Source of the DNA: Strongyloides papillosus
Lineage: Eukaryota; Nematoda; Chromadorea; Rhabditida; Strongyloididae
Assembly (NCBI GenBank): GCA_005656395.1
Contig: SRSI01000050.1
Span: forward strand, 806,001-870,000
Direction: 5' to 3'
DNA: 64,000 nt
The position numbers and the translations under genes were made by a program. The stretch's first letter is position 1, and the number at the start of each line of letters is the position of its first letter. Shown here in pieces: positions 1-12,540 of the stretch. The notes beneath the pieces were generated by a model. The model saw nothing but the letters and a program-made list of their open reading frames with translations, ran no database searches and was not told the origin of the DNA.

Positions 1-2
1 TC

Positions 3-2396
<2,394 letters not shown>

Positions 2397-2553
2397 GTAA
2401 ACTGAAAAGTACATTTATTACAGCGAACGAAGATCCTCCTATCTCTTAGGAGTTTATAAGAGATAAACACGACAAAATATTATCATTAAAATAAACAATT
2501 TTGATATATATATTCTATTTATATATATTACCTATCTATCTATTTAACTAAAA

Positions 2554-3879
2554 ATGGTTAAATCACCAAAGAGTGCCGAATTCGTCTCAACAGACGACTC
2601 CTCAGCTGATGAAGGAAGCCCTAAATCATCAGTCACACATTCATCTGCAAGAGAAAGCAGTACATCATCAGAAAGTTCATCTTCTGACACAGATGATGAC
2701 AAATCAGAAAGAAACTCACCTGCTGATAAAAACCAATTAGCAGTCGATTCATCATGTAATGACGACAACAACAAATTGTCAACCAACGCTTCACCTGGTA
2801 CCGATGAAGTTAAACAATCAGACCTCTCTATTATTGAGGAAGGCGAAATAACCTCGTCAGATTCTGAAAAACCATCAAATGGTTTACCTGACAAATCTAA
2901 AATAAAACCAGGAAAGGTAAACAACACTGTAAATCCATCATCGGCAGAACCAGCACGGAGGGAGCACAGTCCAGTCACCTGGGGACTAGATCCAAAGCCA
3001 GCAACAACTAACCAGCCAACACCATCTGTTGCTAGCGGTAACAATGAAAAGAAATTACCTACTATTGCTAAAAGTAGTAAAATAGCAAAGCTTCCAATAA
3101 AGAACAACGACAACTACGATCCTATTAAAGAACAGGATAGTTGTGCTCGATTTATAGCTAAAGTAAGAGCAGCAAACTCTCAGAAAAGAAAGACCCGTCT
3201 TATGGATGATGATGATATTACCACTAAGAAGAAGACATCATCAGCTGGACCATCGGGAACAGTCCACAAACCCATAAGACGTGGCGGTAAAAGGAATATG
3301 AATGTTCCATTTAAGGAACCCACTATAACTCCGGTAAAACGAGTTATTCAATGTGGTGTCAAGCTACAGCCCGCTAGAGTTATGGGTGAAGCTCTTCAGG
3401 TCACCAATATACGAAATGGTTACATTGGCACAACAGTAAAAGCAGAACCATTACCGTCTCCAGAAAGACTACATAGGGATGGACTGCATTTCTTTTTCGA
3501 AGGCAAGGCTCCTGAAAACAAGGAAGCTATATTTCACAATGCCGTGGGACTCGGCATTAATTGGCCATGCAGGGTAGAGGGCCGTGAGATTGGGATAAGT
3601 GAGATCTCACAGATAATAAAGAAATGCCCCAAGGCCAATTGCCTACGCTTGGAAATAAGAATAGATTCCAGCGAGGAATTATCAGACACAATACAGCAGT
3701 TAGCTCATCTAAAGCCATGGAAACAACTAACTGTTGTAGCAAATAGCACATGGAAATTTTATGCCCACAAGTTTCCACAACATAAAGCACTCCACTTATC
3801 GTATGTACCAATGGAGTACCTGCGAGTGGAAAGAATTTTAGCAACCGAAAAGTTGCCAGAGAAGGAAATCGTTTATTAA
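2554..3879 (+). CDS. Extra ORF downstream of gypsy Pol, unknown function (441 aa)
   Basis: Not recognised. It starts 157 bases after the Pol stop on the same strand, has no intron, and has base composition like Pol rather than like host genes, so it is probably the last ORF of the retroelement. About residues 1-170 are Ser/Asp/Glu rich and surely disordered. Residues 180-300 are basic, with KKK and RRGGKR patches that could be nuclear localisation or nucleic-acid binding signals. Residues 310-441 look folded, with Cys, Trp and alternating hydrophobic residues (HFFFEGKAP, GINWPCRVEG). No signal peptide or membrane segment is seen, so it does not look like an envelope protein. It could also be a host gene into which the element is nested, but no trans-splice acceptor precedes it. 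Confidence 0.6.
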   Translation: MVKSPKSAEFVSTDDSSADEGSPKSSVTHSSARESSTSSESSSSDTDDDKSERNSPADKNQLAVDSSCNDDNNKLSTNASPGTDEVKQSDLSIIEEGEITSSDSEKPSNGLPDKSKIKPGKVNNTVNPSSAEPARREHSPVTWGLDPKPATTNQPTPSVASGNNEKKLPTIAKSSKIAKLPIKNNDNYDPIKEQDSCARFIAKVRAANSQKRKTRLMDDDDITTKKKTSSAGPSGTVHKPIRRGGKRNMNVPFKEPTITPVKRVIQCGVKLQPARVMGEALQVTNIRNGYIGTTVKAEPLPSPERLHRDGLHFFFEGKAPENKEAIFHNAVGLGINWPCRVEGREIGISEISQIIKKCPKANCLRLEIRIDSSEELSDTIQQLAHLKPWKQLTVVANSTWKFYAHKFPQHKALHLSYVPMEYLRVERILATEKLPEKEIVY

Positions 3880-4328
3880 AATTGAAATTAATAATGATTA
3901 AATCTTTCCATTACAATTGTTAACCTTTTATAAAAATAAAAGTTCATTTCTTTTACCTCTTATTAATTATTATCAACAAAACAATAAACAAAATAAAGTG
4001 ATATAGATATAGTTAAAATAACTTTAAATAAAATTGAAATCAAAATACCAAACAAATCAAATACCAAATTAAAAGTTATTTAATGTTGTTATTTGATGAT
4101 ACTGTAATTATTTAGAAGTTTTCATGGTAATGGACAATCATGAAAGATGTTTACATTGAATACTAATGTTGATAATTAATTCAGAAGAAAAAAAAACAAC
4201 TGAGAGAGAGATAAAGCAATGTTATCCCAAAGCTTATCAAGATAGAAAACATCAGAAGGAGGCAAAACATCTCCACAACAAAAACAACCACTCTTAGGAA
4301 AGAGTTTCAAAAGAGGGTAAGGGAGGCG
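3880..4328 (+). other. Untranslated spacer and candidate polypurine tract of the retroelement
   Basis: No ORF of note. The part up to about 4180 is A+T rich. From 4250 there are more purines, ending in AAAAGAGGGTAAGGGAGG at about 4309-4326, a reasonable polypurine tract to prime plus-strand DNA synthesis just before an LTR. Confidence 0.4.
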
Positions 4329-4389
4329 TAATGCCCAGCATTAGAATAAAAGAAAAATAATAATATATATATGTAAATTATATATAAAA

Positions 4390-4398
<9 letters not shown>

Positions 4399-4446
<48 letters not shown>
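4399..4446. repeat. (AT)24 microsatellite
   Basis: Uninterrupted AT dinucleotide run of 48 bases, with imperfect AT repeats extending left to about 4365. Confidence 0.9.
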
Positions 4447-4450
<4 letters not shown>

Positions 4451-4571
4451 TAATAAAAGAAAAGAGAACGGATATTGAAAATAAGTATTATGTGCAGATT
4501 TGAATATTATTTTATATAATATATAAATCTGTACATATACTTAACAAAACATCTGGGAAAAGAAAAGAACA

Positions 4572-4608
4572 TCCTCCTATTAAACAAAGAAGAAGTTTAA
4601 TAGGAGGA
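4572..4608. repeat. 14-bp perfect inverted repeat with 9-base loop
   Basis: Arm TCCTCCTATTAAAC (4572-4585) is exactly complementary to 4595-4608. It lies 16 bases before the candidate retroelement TATA box, so it could be an upstream control site, or a hairpin in read-through RNA. Confidence 0.85.
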
Positions 4609-4623
4609 GAAGAAGAAAAGCTG

Positions 4624-4632
4624 TATATAAAG
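4624..4632 (+). promoter_or_regulatory. TATA box of the candidate LTR promoter
   Basis: TATATAAAG in an otherwise purine-rich stretch, followed about 30 bases on by TTCAGTTTAG, an initiator-like context. Transcripts starting there would carry the three hairpins at 4690-4767 in their leader. Confidence 0.45.
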
Positions 4633-4689
4633 GAAGAATATTTTCAAGAGTTCAGTTTAGTTTTGGGATATAAAGAAGAATAATAATCA

Positions 4690-4767
4690 GAGGTGCTGAA
4701 TAGCACTCTGAAACCTAGAGGTGCTGAATAGCACTCTAGCCAAGAATGGAGGTGCTGAATAGCACTC
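4690..4767 (+). repeat. Three copies of a 19-base hairpin
   Basis: GAGGTGCTGAATAGCACTC occurs identically at 4690-4708, 4718-4736 and 4749-4767, with different spacer sequence. Each copy folds as GTGCT/AGCAC around a GAAT loop, plus a closing G-T pair. Confidence 0.95.
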
Positions 4768-4879
4768 CATATCCAGGAACTCCGGACAATATTAACTTTT
4801 ATTTACCATAAAATATATTGTTCGTTATTCATAATAAATAAAAGGTTATATTATAATTTATGTGTTTTTGTTATTATAT

Positions 4880-5065
4880 ATTCTGATCGAGCACGCATGT
4901 TCCAACATGCTTCTTCATTAGGTAACAACTCTCGGTTAGGTGGTGGGAATCAGCTAGCATGTATCCGCTGGGGTACATGTAGCAGGAGGCCTCGCTACAC
5001 CTGAAATAAGGCCACGCCACCATAAGAGGACGTAAATAAATGAGACTCTTTAAGGGATCATTCAA
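4880..5065. other. Less A+T rich, hairpin-rich segment at the element's right end
   Basis: Contains GCATGTT-CC-AACATGC (4895-4910), a bulged hairpin at 4953-4983 and several GC-rich words such as AGGAGGCCTCG. A minus-strand ORF of 63 codons here is not convincing. It may be the U5 end of the LTR or structured flanking DNA. Confidence 0.4.
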
Positions 5066-6484
5066 ATAAGTTTAAAGAAATAAATGAATTCCTTTACTTT
5101 AATAAAAAAAATTATACAATAACAATGTAAATATATAGCAAACTTTATAGTTAAAAAATATTTCAGAAATTAAAACTCTTTTTACTGTAAAAAGTTTTTT
5201 TAATAAAGTAAGTAGCTGTATAGAAATTATTCTACAAAAAAGTATACAGATAAAAAACTTTACATAAATTTTATATTTTAATTACAAAAAACTCAAGTAA
5301 AAAAACTTTTTAAAAACTAGGAAAATAATATAGTTAATGTTTTATTCTTTTTCAACAAATACACACAAAAAAAGACACATGTTTGCATAAAATGTAACAA
5401 ATTTGTTCCATCTAAAAAAATTTGAATTTTCTTGATTTGCGTCTAATTTTATCGCAATTATTTTGCATATTTAAAATTAAAACAATAATTAGAGAATTAT
5501 TAAAATAACTTTCTATTTTTCTAGTATACTATTTTTATTTTAGAATATAAGTTGTTTTCTACAATCCATTTTAAAATACAAGGTTAAAATTTAATACTAT
5601 GTAAAATTACAAACACTTTTATAAAAAACATTTTTAACATATTACAGTACATTTTTTAATATTATTCAATAGTTTAAATTACTATAAATTGTATTTTATG
5701 AAATTTTCACATTTGATACTCTAAATTTCTTTCATAATGTCTTTTAAAGATCATCTTTAAAAATCAAATTTATGAAAAGTTATAAAATAATATAGATTTT
5801 TATTTATAGTAAAAAAATAGCTTTTACATATTTAAATTTAAAATAATAACGAATATTAAAATAATATTTTTATTAATAATACTTTGTGTGAGCAAATAAT
5901 TATTGCTTTTCATTATTATTTTTATGGAATTTTTAAACTTTCTGTTGTTAGTAGGTTGTTTAGAATAATGATCTTTATCAAAACATCAATAATTTTACAC
6001 GAAATTGACCTTTAATATCACATTTTATAAGATAAAGAATAAGTTAAGATCTAAATGAGCTTAATATTATAAAAAATATCAAAATTAAAAAAAGTCATAT
6101 TAATTTAAAAAGTCAAACATATATATCTTTGTAAAAAAACGGCAAAAAGTAAGCGACAACCTAATATTTTGCGTTGTTAAAAAATTTTTGCTATCACTTG
6201 ATATTTTTAAAATTCGAATAATATTCAATTTTTTAAAATGGTGGGACATTTTTTTGCATTATAGATAGATTTGTCAAAATTTGTCCTTTTTTATGTGTGT
6301 AGTTGTTGAATTTTTTTTCTCGTTTTTATTTTGCCTTTGGCCTTTTAAAAAGTTCCAGAAAAATCTACAAAAGACGAATAATAAGAAAAACTTTGCTTTG
6401 CGTCTATATAAACAAAAGTTTGTTCATCTCCCTTTTCTTCATTTCGCCTTTTCGACAACTTTATTATGCTAATTTCTTTACAGT
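5066..6484. other. A+T rich spacer, no gene seen
   Basis: Homopolymer-rich with dense stops in all frames. A TATA-like TATATAAA at about 6404, followed by a T-rich AG acceptor at 6474-6483, marks the start of the decayed gene at 6485. Confidence 0.6.
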
Positions 6485-7060
6485 ATGAATAACTCTTGGA
6501 CAACTTTATCTTCTCGTGATCCGTTCTATTACGCCATTTTTTCTCCATATAATGACGGTAGGTTCCTCAATGATTTTAACGGTCTTAGCCGCGCTATTTA
6601 TCGTAGGATAATAGACACTATAGATTAGACCAGCAAAACTTTCACGGAAAGTCGCATTTTTGCTAAGCCATGGCCTGAAATCCTAAACAATATCAAAGAA
6701 TTCAAATTATAATGGGTAGCTCCCACTTCTCTCCGAATGAGTTAAAAGTACTATCAAGGACAAGTATCTCTAAGTTGAAAGAAACCACGAAGAAAAGAGC
6801 GACAGATATAGAACAGTAAATTATGGTTGATAAAGCAACCATTGCATTTTACATTTTTTTTTACTTTAGATCCAAAGAAAATAGGAAAAAAGAACGGAAA
6901 CTAATTTGATAATTTAAATGAATTTACCGTTTCCTTCATAGGTATATCCTCTAAAAAAACTCAATTAGGAGAATTCTGAGAGTGAACTCATCAAAGATAA
7001 ATTCTTCATTGTCAAAGATCCAAACTATCTTTTGGAGATGAGAAAATAAAAACAATGTCA
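6485..7060 (+). pseudogene. Decayed gene, identity unknown
   Basis: An ATG right after a good splice acceptor (TTTCTTTACAG) opens 47 codons (MNNSWTTLSSRDPFYY...) ending in TAG at 6628. Coding-like sequence continues after the stop, and a shifted frame reads GSSHFSPNELKVLSRTSISK to a TAA near 6820. A further acceptor (TTTTTTTTACTTTAG, about 6870) precedes another short coding-like piece. Composition is less A+T rich than the spacer, and promoter, acceptor and downstream AATAAA are all present, so this looks like a gene broken by a stop and at least one frameshift. It could instead be a short 47-codon gene. Confidence 0.4.
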
Positions 7061-7941
7061 ATTGGATTAAAGAAGTAAGCGGTATTTGTGCACCTTTTAC
7101 TGTTTGATGGATTAAGTTCTTTTAATTCTTCTTTTTATATAGTGTTCTTTCTTGTAATGCTTTAATAAAAAAATAAAAATAGGTTTTATTATTTATCGGC
7201 TTCTTTGTTATTCCTTTCTCATGACATTTCCATTGTTATACGGTGGGTATAATTGATTGTTTCTGTAGACGGTTCCTACTGTCAAAGCAGATCCTGTATC
7301 AGTTGTAGTTGTACGTTTTGCTTATCATGTACCCGTTGAAAATGAACTTGATTTCTTTGTTTTTTTAAAGTGCAAATGTGACATACATACAAATGTAAAC
7401 TAATTTCGTTGAAAGTGCATTTTTTTCTGTTGTTTTTCACACACAAAAATAATCTTTTAAAAATGAGAGGGAATTTGAAACAAAATAAAAGATTGGGAAA
7501 AATTCTATTAAATTGAACAACTTCATAGTGACAAAATTTCATCAATGTTATTCAAAAGTGAAACAAAAAACTTCTAAGAGTTGCAAGAATGATCTCCCAA
7601 AATATTTTTTTTATTTGAAAATATTTATTTGATAATATGAGTTAAAAAAAATTTACACTAGCCTTTATTTGGGAAGTGTATTTTTTGATAATGTATCCTA
7701 GCCTCATTTAAAATGAAATTAGTGTACATACTCCCTTTGAAATTATAAAATTTACTTTTAGCATTTGTAGACACAAAAACATTATTCTCCTATGAATACG
7801 TTTCTTTTTTTATGATTGTGTTCTTAATAAATGTGTTAAAATACAATCAATTAAATAAGATTAAAGTTATCTCTGTATTATAATATTTTCATAAAAGACT
7901 ATCATTCATCTTTATCATATTAATATTCTTTAATTTCAGAA
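7061..7941. other. Spacer, no gene seen
   Basis: A+T rich with scattered stops. AATAAA near 7165 may serve the relic upstream. A T-rich acceptor just before 7942 suits trans-splicing of the next gene. Confidence 0.55.
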
Positions 7942-9323
7942 ATGTCTTTCGATATTAATAGTGATCCAACTAAATTATCATTGAATAAAAGCGTAAGTTT
8001 TTAGTATTATATTTTTTTAATCAAATTTTTTAGGATATTAAACACCTCATTAAAGCTCCTATTTTTCAAAAAGAATACAATGAAAATAATGAAGAAGAAA
8101 GAATAACACAAATAGAAGACGGCTTTTGCATGTTTCCTATTAAAATTCAACAAAATTTAAATAACATGGAGTGCTTATGTAAAAATCATAAAATTAGGAT
8201 AATGGAAATTTACGAACGAGAGAAAAAATCCATTAGAAAATTGGATAAATCAGAATATAAGTTACTTCAATCTGAGAAAAAGGTTTGTGAAATAATTGAA
8301 GAATTTAGTATTCTCGTAAAAAAGGAACTTTCAAATTTTGATGGTAATTGCAACACTGTTAGTAAAAACGAAGTTAAATCGGAGAAGTTAAAAGATACTG
8401 ATAGTTATGAGGGAGTAGAATCTTTTGATACAAAAAAGGATACAAATTCCAATAATGTTGTTCCATCCGATTCATCATCAGGAACAACAATCTGTAAAAA
8501 AAGTTCTTTTGTTTGGTCTAATGATATAATTGATAATGAATACTACAGTGAAAATAGTATTTTAAGTAAGTTTTAAAGAAGTTTATAATTATTTTTTTAA
8601 GATTGTGAAAATTGTAAAATTAGTAGTCATAATTCAATTATTTCAAGTGTAGATGTCCAAAAAAATCTATATACAAATATCAGAAAGGATACTACTAGTT
8701 CTTATTCTCAAATTATGAATAGTGAAAATAATATAAAAATGGTATCTGATTTTAGCTTCAAATTATTTAAAAACAACAATAAAATAGATGATCTTAAAAA
8801 CAACAGTTTTGTAATTAATAACTTAAAAACATGTAAAACAGAGTTTAAAAACTCATATAGACTCTCCAAAAAGTTACAAAGCTATTCGAATTTGAATGCT
8901 AGTAAAAAGAGAGGCAAACAATTTGATAATTTAAATGAATTTCCTAGTTCAATCCTCGAATTTATATGGAATGATGATGACGCTCTTTTTTATCAATACA
9001 AAAGCAATTTTTTATTAAAATATCTTAATAAAGAAGGAAGTACGCGTGAATTGAGTGACGTAACATATAGAATACTCTTTGATAGCAAGGAGAGAAAGTT
9101 CCTTTTAGTTATTGAAAAATCAAAAATGGATAATTCAAAGTTGATAGCTAAAATTAATAAAAGTATTAAGTTCTATTTAGTTGGCGATCATGATGTATAT
9201 TGTGAGTGTACCAATGAAAATCCAACTTCGAAAGAAGAAAAAGCATGGATGATGTCATTTAAAAATGAAAATGATTCTAAGAAGTTTTATGATATTGTAA
9301 AAAATATCCAAGATAAGCAATAG
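7942..9323 (+). CDS. Unrecognised nematode protein, paralogue 1 (coiled coil plus C-terminal RanBD/PH-like domain)
   Basis: Three exons: 7942-7992, 8034-8565, 8602-9323 (intron phases 0 and 1), 434 aa. Residues 1-17 are encoded by a tiny first exon. About 55-115 is a Lys/Glu-rich coiled coil; 120-280 is polar and probably disordered. The last 110 residues look folded: alternating strands (RKFLLVIEKSK, KFYLVGDHDVYCEC) end in WMMSFKNENDSKKFYDIVKN. That ending resembles the last strand and helix of Ran-binding or other PH-like domains, but the family's WKERG signature is absent. A diverged second copy with the same exon structure follows at 9873. No signal or membrane segment. Function unknown; a nuclear-pore or Ran link is only a guess. 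Confidence 0.75.
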
Positions 9324-9872
9324 TTTTGAATTTTTATGATTTTTTTCTTTATTACTCTTTCAGTTTATTTATGTAATAAAATTTAAAAAAAGTAGTTTTT
9401 AATTCTTTAAACAGAGCGTAGACAATTATAATGTAAATATGAATACAATTTCTTGTTGATTTTTACATTTCTCAAAACATTTTTAACACTGTAGTTAAAG
9501 ATTTTTATCAATAATTCTTTAAATGAATTAATTGTTTCTCAATCTATTATTTATTGAAAATTTTTTTGTACGCAAACAATATTATTTCAATTTAAAAAAA
9601 GTACAATTTTATTGTAATTAATAGGAGTTTTCTTTATTAATCAAATTTTAGTAACGCAATAACAAAAGTAACGAAATCTGTTTTTCTTTATCAACAAATG
9701 ACGTAAAATAAAGTAATCTAATGACTGCAAACTGTTAGGTCAAAAAGCAACTGGCAAATACCATTTTTTAAAAAGATTATTGGTTTTAATATTCTATGTC
9801 ATCATCATTTTAGTCGAAATTTCTTATAAATACATTTCAACTATCTTTTTTAACTTATTTCTTTAACTTATC
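9324..9872. other. Spacer between the paralogue pair
   Basis: A+T rich; poly(A) signals just after 9323. TTATAAATA at about 9825 is a possible TATA box for the gene starting at 9873. Confidence 0.5.
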
Positions 9873-11332
9873 ATGGATGGTGTAACTAGTAGCGATGCTC
9901 AAATAAATTTAAACATCAATGTATGTTTTTGATCTCTACTTTTACAACTAATTATTAATTTTAGCAAGTTGAAAAACTTATCAAGATTCTTCTGGATCAC
10001 TCAAAAATTAATGACGCCTCTCCAACAGATACAACATCCGACAGAAATGATTGTCTTTCAAAATCATATAATGAAATTCAATCATTCGATAGCTGTTTAA
10101 TGTATTTGCAAAAAAACAATAACTATATCATCAAAAGTATAGACGAGAATTTTAAGGCTTTAAATAGAATGATGATGATTTGGGATCAAAATACGAGAAA
10201 TCATTTATCGCAATTGAATGACACGATGGAAAATATTAAACGTTCTATTTTGGATGCAAATGTTATACTCGATCGTATTATGGAAGCGAGTTTACTAACC
10301 AGACGAAACTTTGCTAAATTATTTCCAATTGATAATGTCAATAAAAGTGAAGCACAAAATTTTGTCGATAAAAAAAGTGAATTACCAATATCTTTATCTA
10401 TAACAAAGGATAGTACCAATACTGAGGATTTCAACATTCCTGATAAGTCTTTAGATAATGTTTTTACTGGAATAAGAACAAGCAGTTTACCTCCATGGGC
10501 TTCTAACATAATTGTTAGAGATTATGATGATATTAATTCTATTTTAGGAGACGATGATACTATTGAGAGTCTTAGTGATTCATGTCCAGGTAATTTTAAA
10601 TAATATATAAACAAATATTTAAAAAATACTATAGATTTTATTAATAGAAACGTTTCTTTTTGTGAATCGGAAGCTCCAAGTTTGCTATCTTTCGGATCAC
10701 TTTCTTGCGAAAACTCAAAATATGATAATAATTCTGATAATGTTTTTATAACAAAAGATGATGAAGGTTTAATTTATTTTGATGCTGAGGACTTTGAGTT
10801 GAATAATATTAAGGAACAGGAACTACCGGATAGCTTTGAAGAACATAGTAATACAGAATCTGCAAATATGCCTGAGTCTAACAAAGTATGGATAAATAAT
10901 GTTGAGCTTAAGGGAGAAAAAAGATTATTTGATACTTTTAATGAATATCTTGGAACAGATAAACTCTATAGCGAGAATTTACATGTTGAATGTGAGAGTG
11001 ACACTCTATGTATAATTGGCCATCACGAAGATAATAACAATTCCAGACCTGCCACATTAACTGAGGTGTCATATAAAGTAATATGGAATAATGATATCGG
11101 AGAGTATTTATTAGTTTTTGAGGAACAAGGATCAATGAAATCAAAGTTTATTGTAAGAATTAACAATAATCTTAAGATTGGTATTTTTTTCGGTAGTATA
11201 ATAATTTGCGTGTATTCCGGTGAAAATCAATCAACTAAAGGATCAATATTGTGGACGGTTGAATTTAGGGATGATGCCGATGTGCGTAAATTCAAGAGTT
11301 TAGTTGACAGTTTCCGAATGAATGTTGATTAG
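9873..11332 (+). CDS. Unrecognised nematode protein, paralogue 2 of the tandem pair
   Basis: Three exons: 9873-9920, 9965-10589, 10635-11332, 456 aa. Exon sizes and intron phases (0, 1) match the gene at 7942. Residues 65-150 form a helical/coiled-coil stretch (NRMMMIWDQNTRNHLSQLND). The middle is acidic and disordered. The C-terminal about 110 residues (LTEVSYKVIWNNDIGEYLLV ... LWTVEFRDDADVRKFKSLVD) align with the partner's C-terminus, keeping the Trp and the F-x4-F spacing near the end, while the middle is barely alike. This suggests an old duplication under selection on the terminal domain, or fast evolution elsewhere. Function unknown. Confidence 0.75.
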
Positions 11333-12060
11333 TTTTTCTAATTTGTTTTATTTAAAATAATTGTTAAGATGTTTTTAACATAAAATTTTGTTGTTGAAAT
11401 TTAGTTTATTTTTCTTTTAAATTCTTAAGTTTATTGATATCATATAGAACATAACTTGAATATTGCTTGGAAAATTAAAATATTTACTAGAAGACAGTTA
11501 CTAGAAAAAGAATACTTTAAAATAATCAGTATTTTTGCAGATTCCAAGTTCATTTTATTTATAAGATTTTTAATATTACAATTTTAAATGTTCGTATAAG
11601 TTATATATTAAACTTTATAAAATAATTACAAAATTCTATTAGCATTTTTTATTGTAAATAGAAGTATTGCTTATGTTAAACAAACATTAAAGTTTGGAAT
11701 GCCTCGAAATTATTAACAGGAAATATAAAAAGTGTAACTAATGATGTATTAACAATAAGAAAGCAATTTTTAAGGATATTTAATTTGCTTGAAAAAACAG
11801 TATAAATATCCTATATAATAAAAGAATATTATAATATTAATTAAATCTTAAAACATTTTACCAGAAAAAGTTTAGTCACTTGTTAGAAAATATGTTTCTT
11901 ACTGACCTTATTAATCTATATTTCATCTAGAAATTTATAAAAAAAACTTAGTTAATAACATACTTTTTTAAAAACACAAACAAAATTGAAATGCACTACA
12001 TTAAAAAAAGACCTCTTTGACACATTTAACAGAGTAAAACAAATATCAAAGTTTTCTAAA
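11333..12060. other. Spacer, no gene seen
   Basis: A+T rich, stops in every frame. Confidence 0.55.
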
Positions 12061-12164
12061 ACGGGTAAAGCTACACTAGCCCTATTGGGTTAGTATGTAT
12101 TTATCTATATTTTGAAGGAGGTAAATACATACTAGCTGAATAAGGCCAGTGTACCTTTGCCCGT
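12061..12164. repeat. 104-base near-perfect hairpin (MITE or microRNA-precursor-like)
   Basis: Arms 12061-12104 and 12121-12164 pair over 44 positions with four mismatches and four G-T pairs, around a 16-base loop. The arms are less A+T rich than the surroundings. Size and stem quality fit a microRNA precursor, but equally a very short palindromic transposon. No target-site duplication is evident at the ends. Confidence 0.85.
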
Positions 12165-12183
12165 ATGATAATTTGCATTAGAT

Positions 12184-12540
12184 TGCAACCTTAAATTGAG
12201 GAATTTTTAATTTGTGTGTAATAGATAAAGACTTTTACCCACGAATCCTCTGAAAACTCATGAATCCAGAATTTTTGGTCCTTGAATTTCGTGAAACCAA
12301 TATTTATTACCTATGAATCCACTTTGGCACACTTGAATACGACATTTTTACTTATAAATTTCAGAATTACATTTTTCATCTATGAATCCTCTGAATTCAA
12401 AATTTCTCATTCATGAAATCCATATGAAAATCCCGAATCCGTATAAAATTTTTTTGTAGATTTTAAATCCTTTATTTATCTATGAATCCTATATGAGACC
12501 TCAAAATCTAATAAAATTAATCTATAAACCCCTAATTATC
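12184..12540. repeat. Solo inverted-repeat end followed by degenerate ATGAATCC repeats
   Basis: 12184-12222 (CCTTAAATTGAGGAATTTTT then AATTTGTGTGT) closely matches the right end of the fold-back element at 13454-13931. After it the word (C)TATGAATCC with variants recurs at irregular 40-100 base intervals to about 12490, giving a degenerate minisatellite. Confidence 0.55.

Larger units (their letters stand above)
4329..4920 (+). repeat. Candidate 3' LTR
   Basis: It begins TAATGCCC directly after the purine tract and may end at CATTA (4916-4920), giving matching short inverted ends TAATG/CATTA. Inside are an (AT)n run, a TATA box (4624), three hairpin repeats and an AATAAA signal (about 4839). 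Without the partner LTR the limits are inference only. Confidence 0.3.

Noticed and set aside
2544..3113. 189-codon minus-strand frame opposite the retroelement ORF
   Set aside because: It mirrors the Ser/Asp-rich codons of the plus-strand ORF; low-complexity antisense shadow with no splice or promoter signals.
4874..5065. 63-codon minus-strand frame at the element's right end
   Set aside because: No coding pattern; the sequence is better explained by hairpin structure.
6281..6548. Overlapping 61-67 codon frames on both strands
   Set aside because: Phe/Leu/Lys-rich translation of T-rich DNA; upstream region of the relic at 6485.
7282..7545. 87-codon minus-strand frame
   Set aside because: No domain, no acceptor, composition of spacer.
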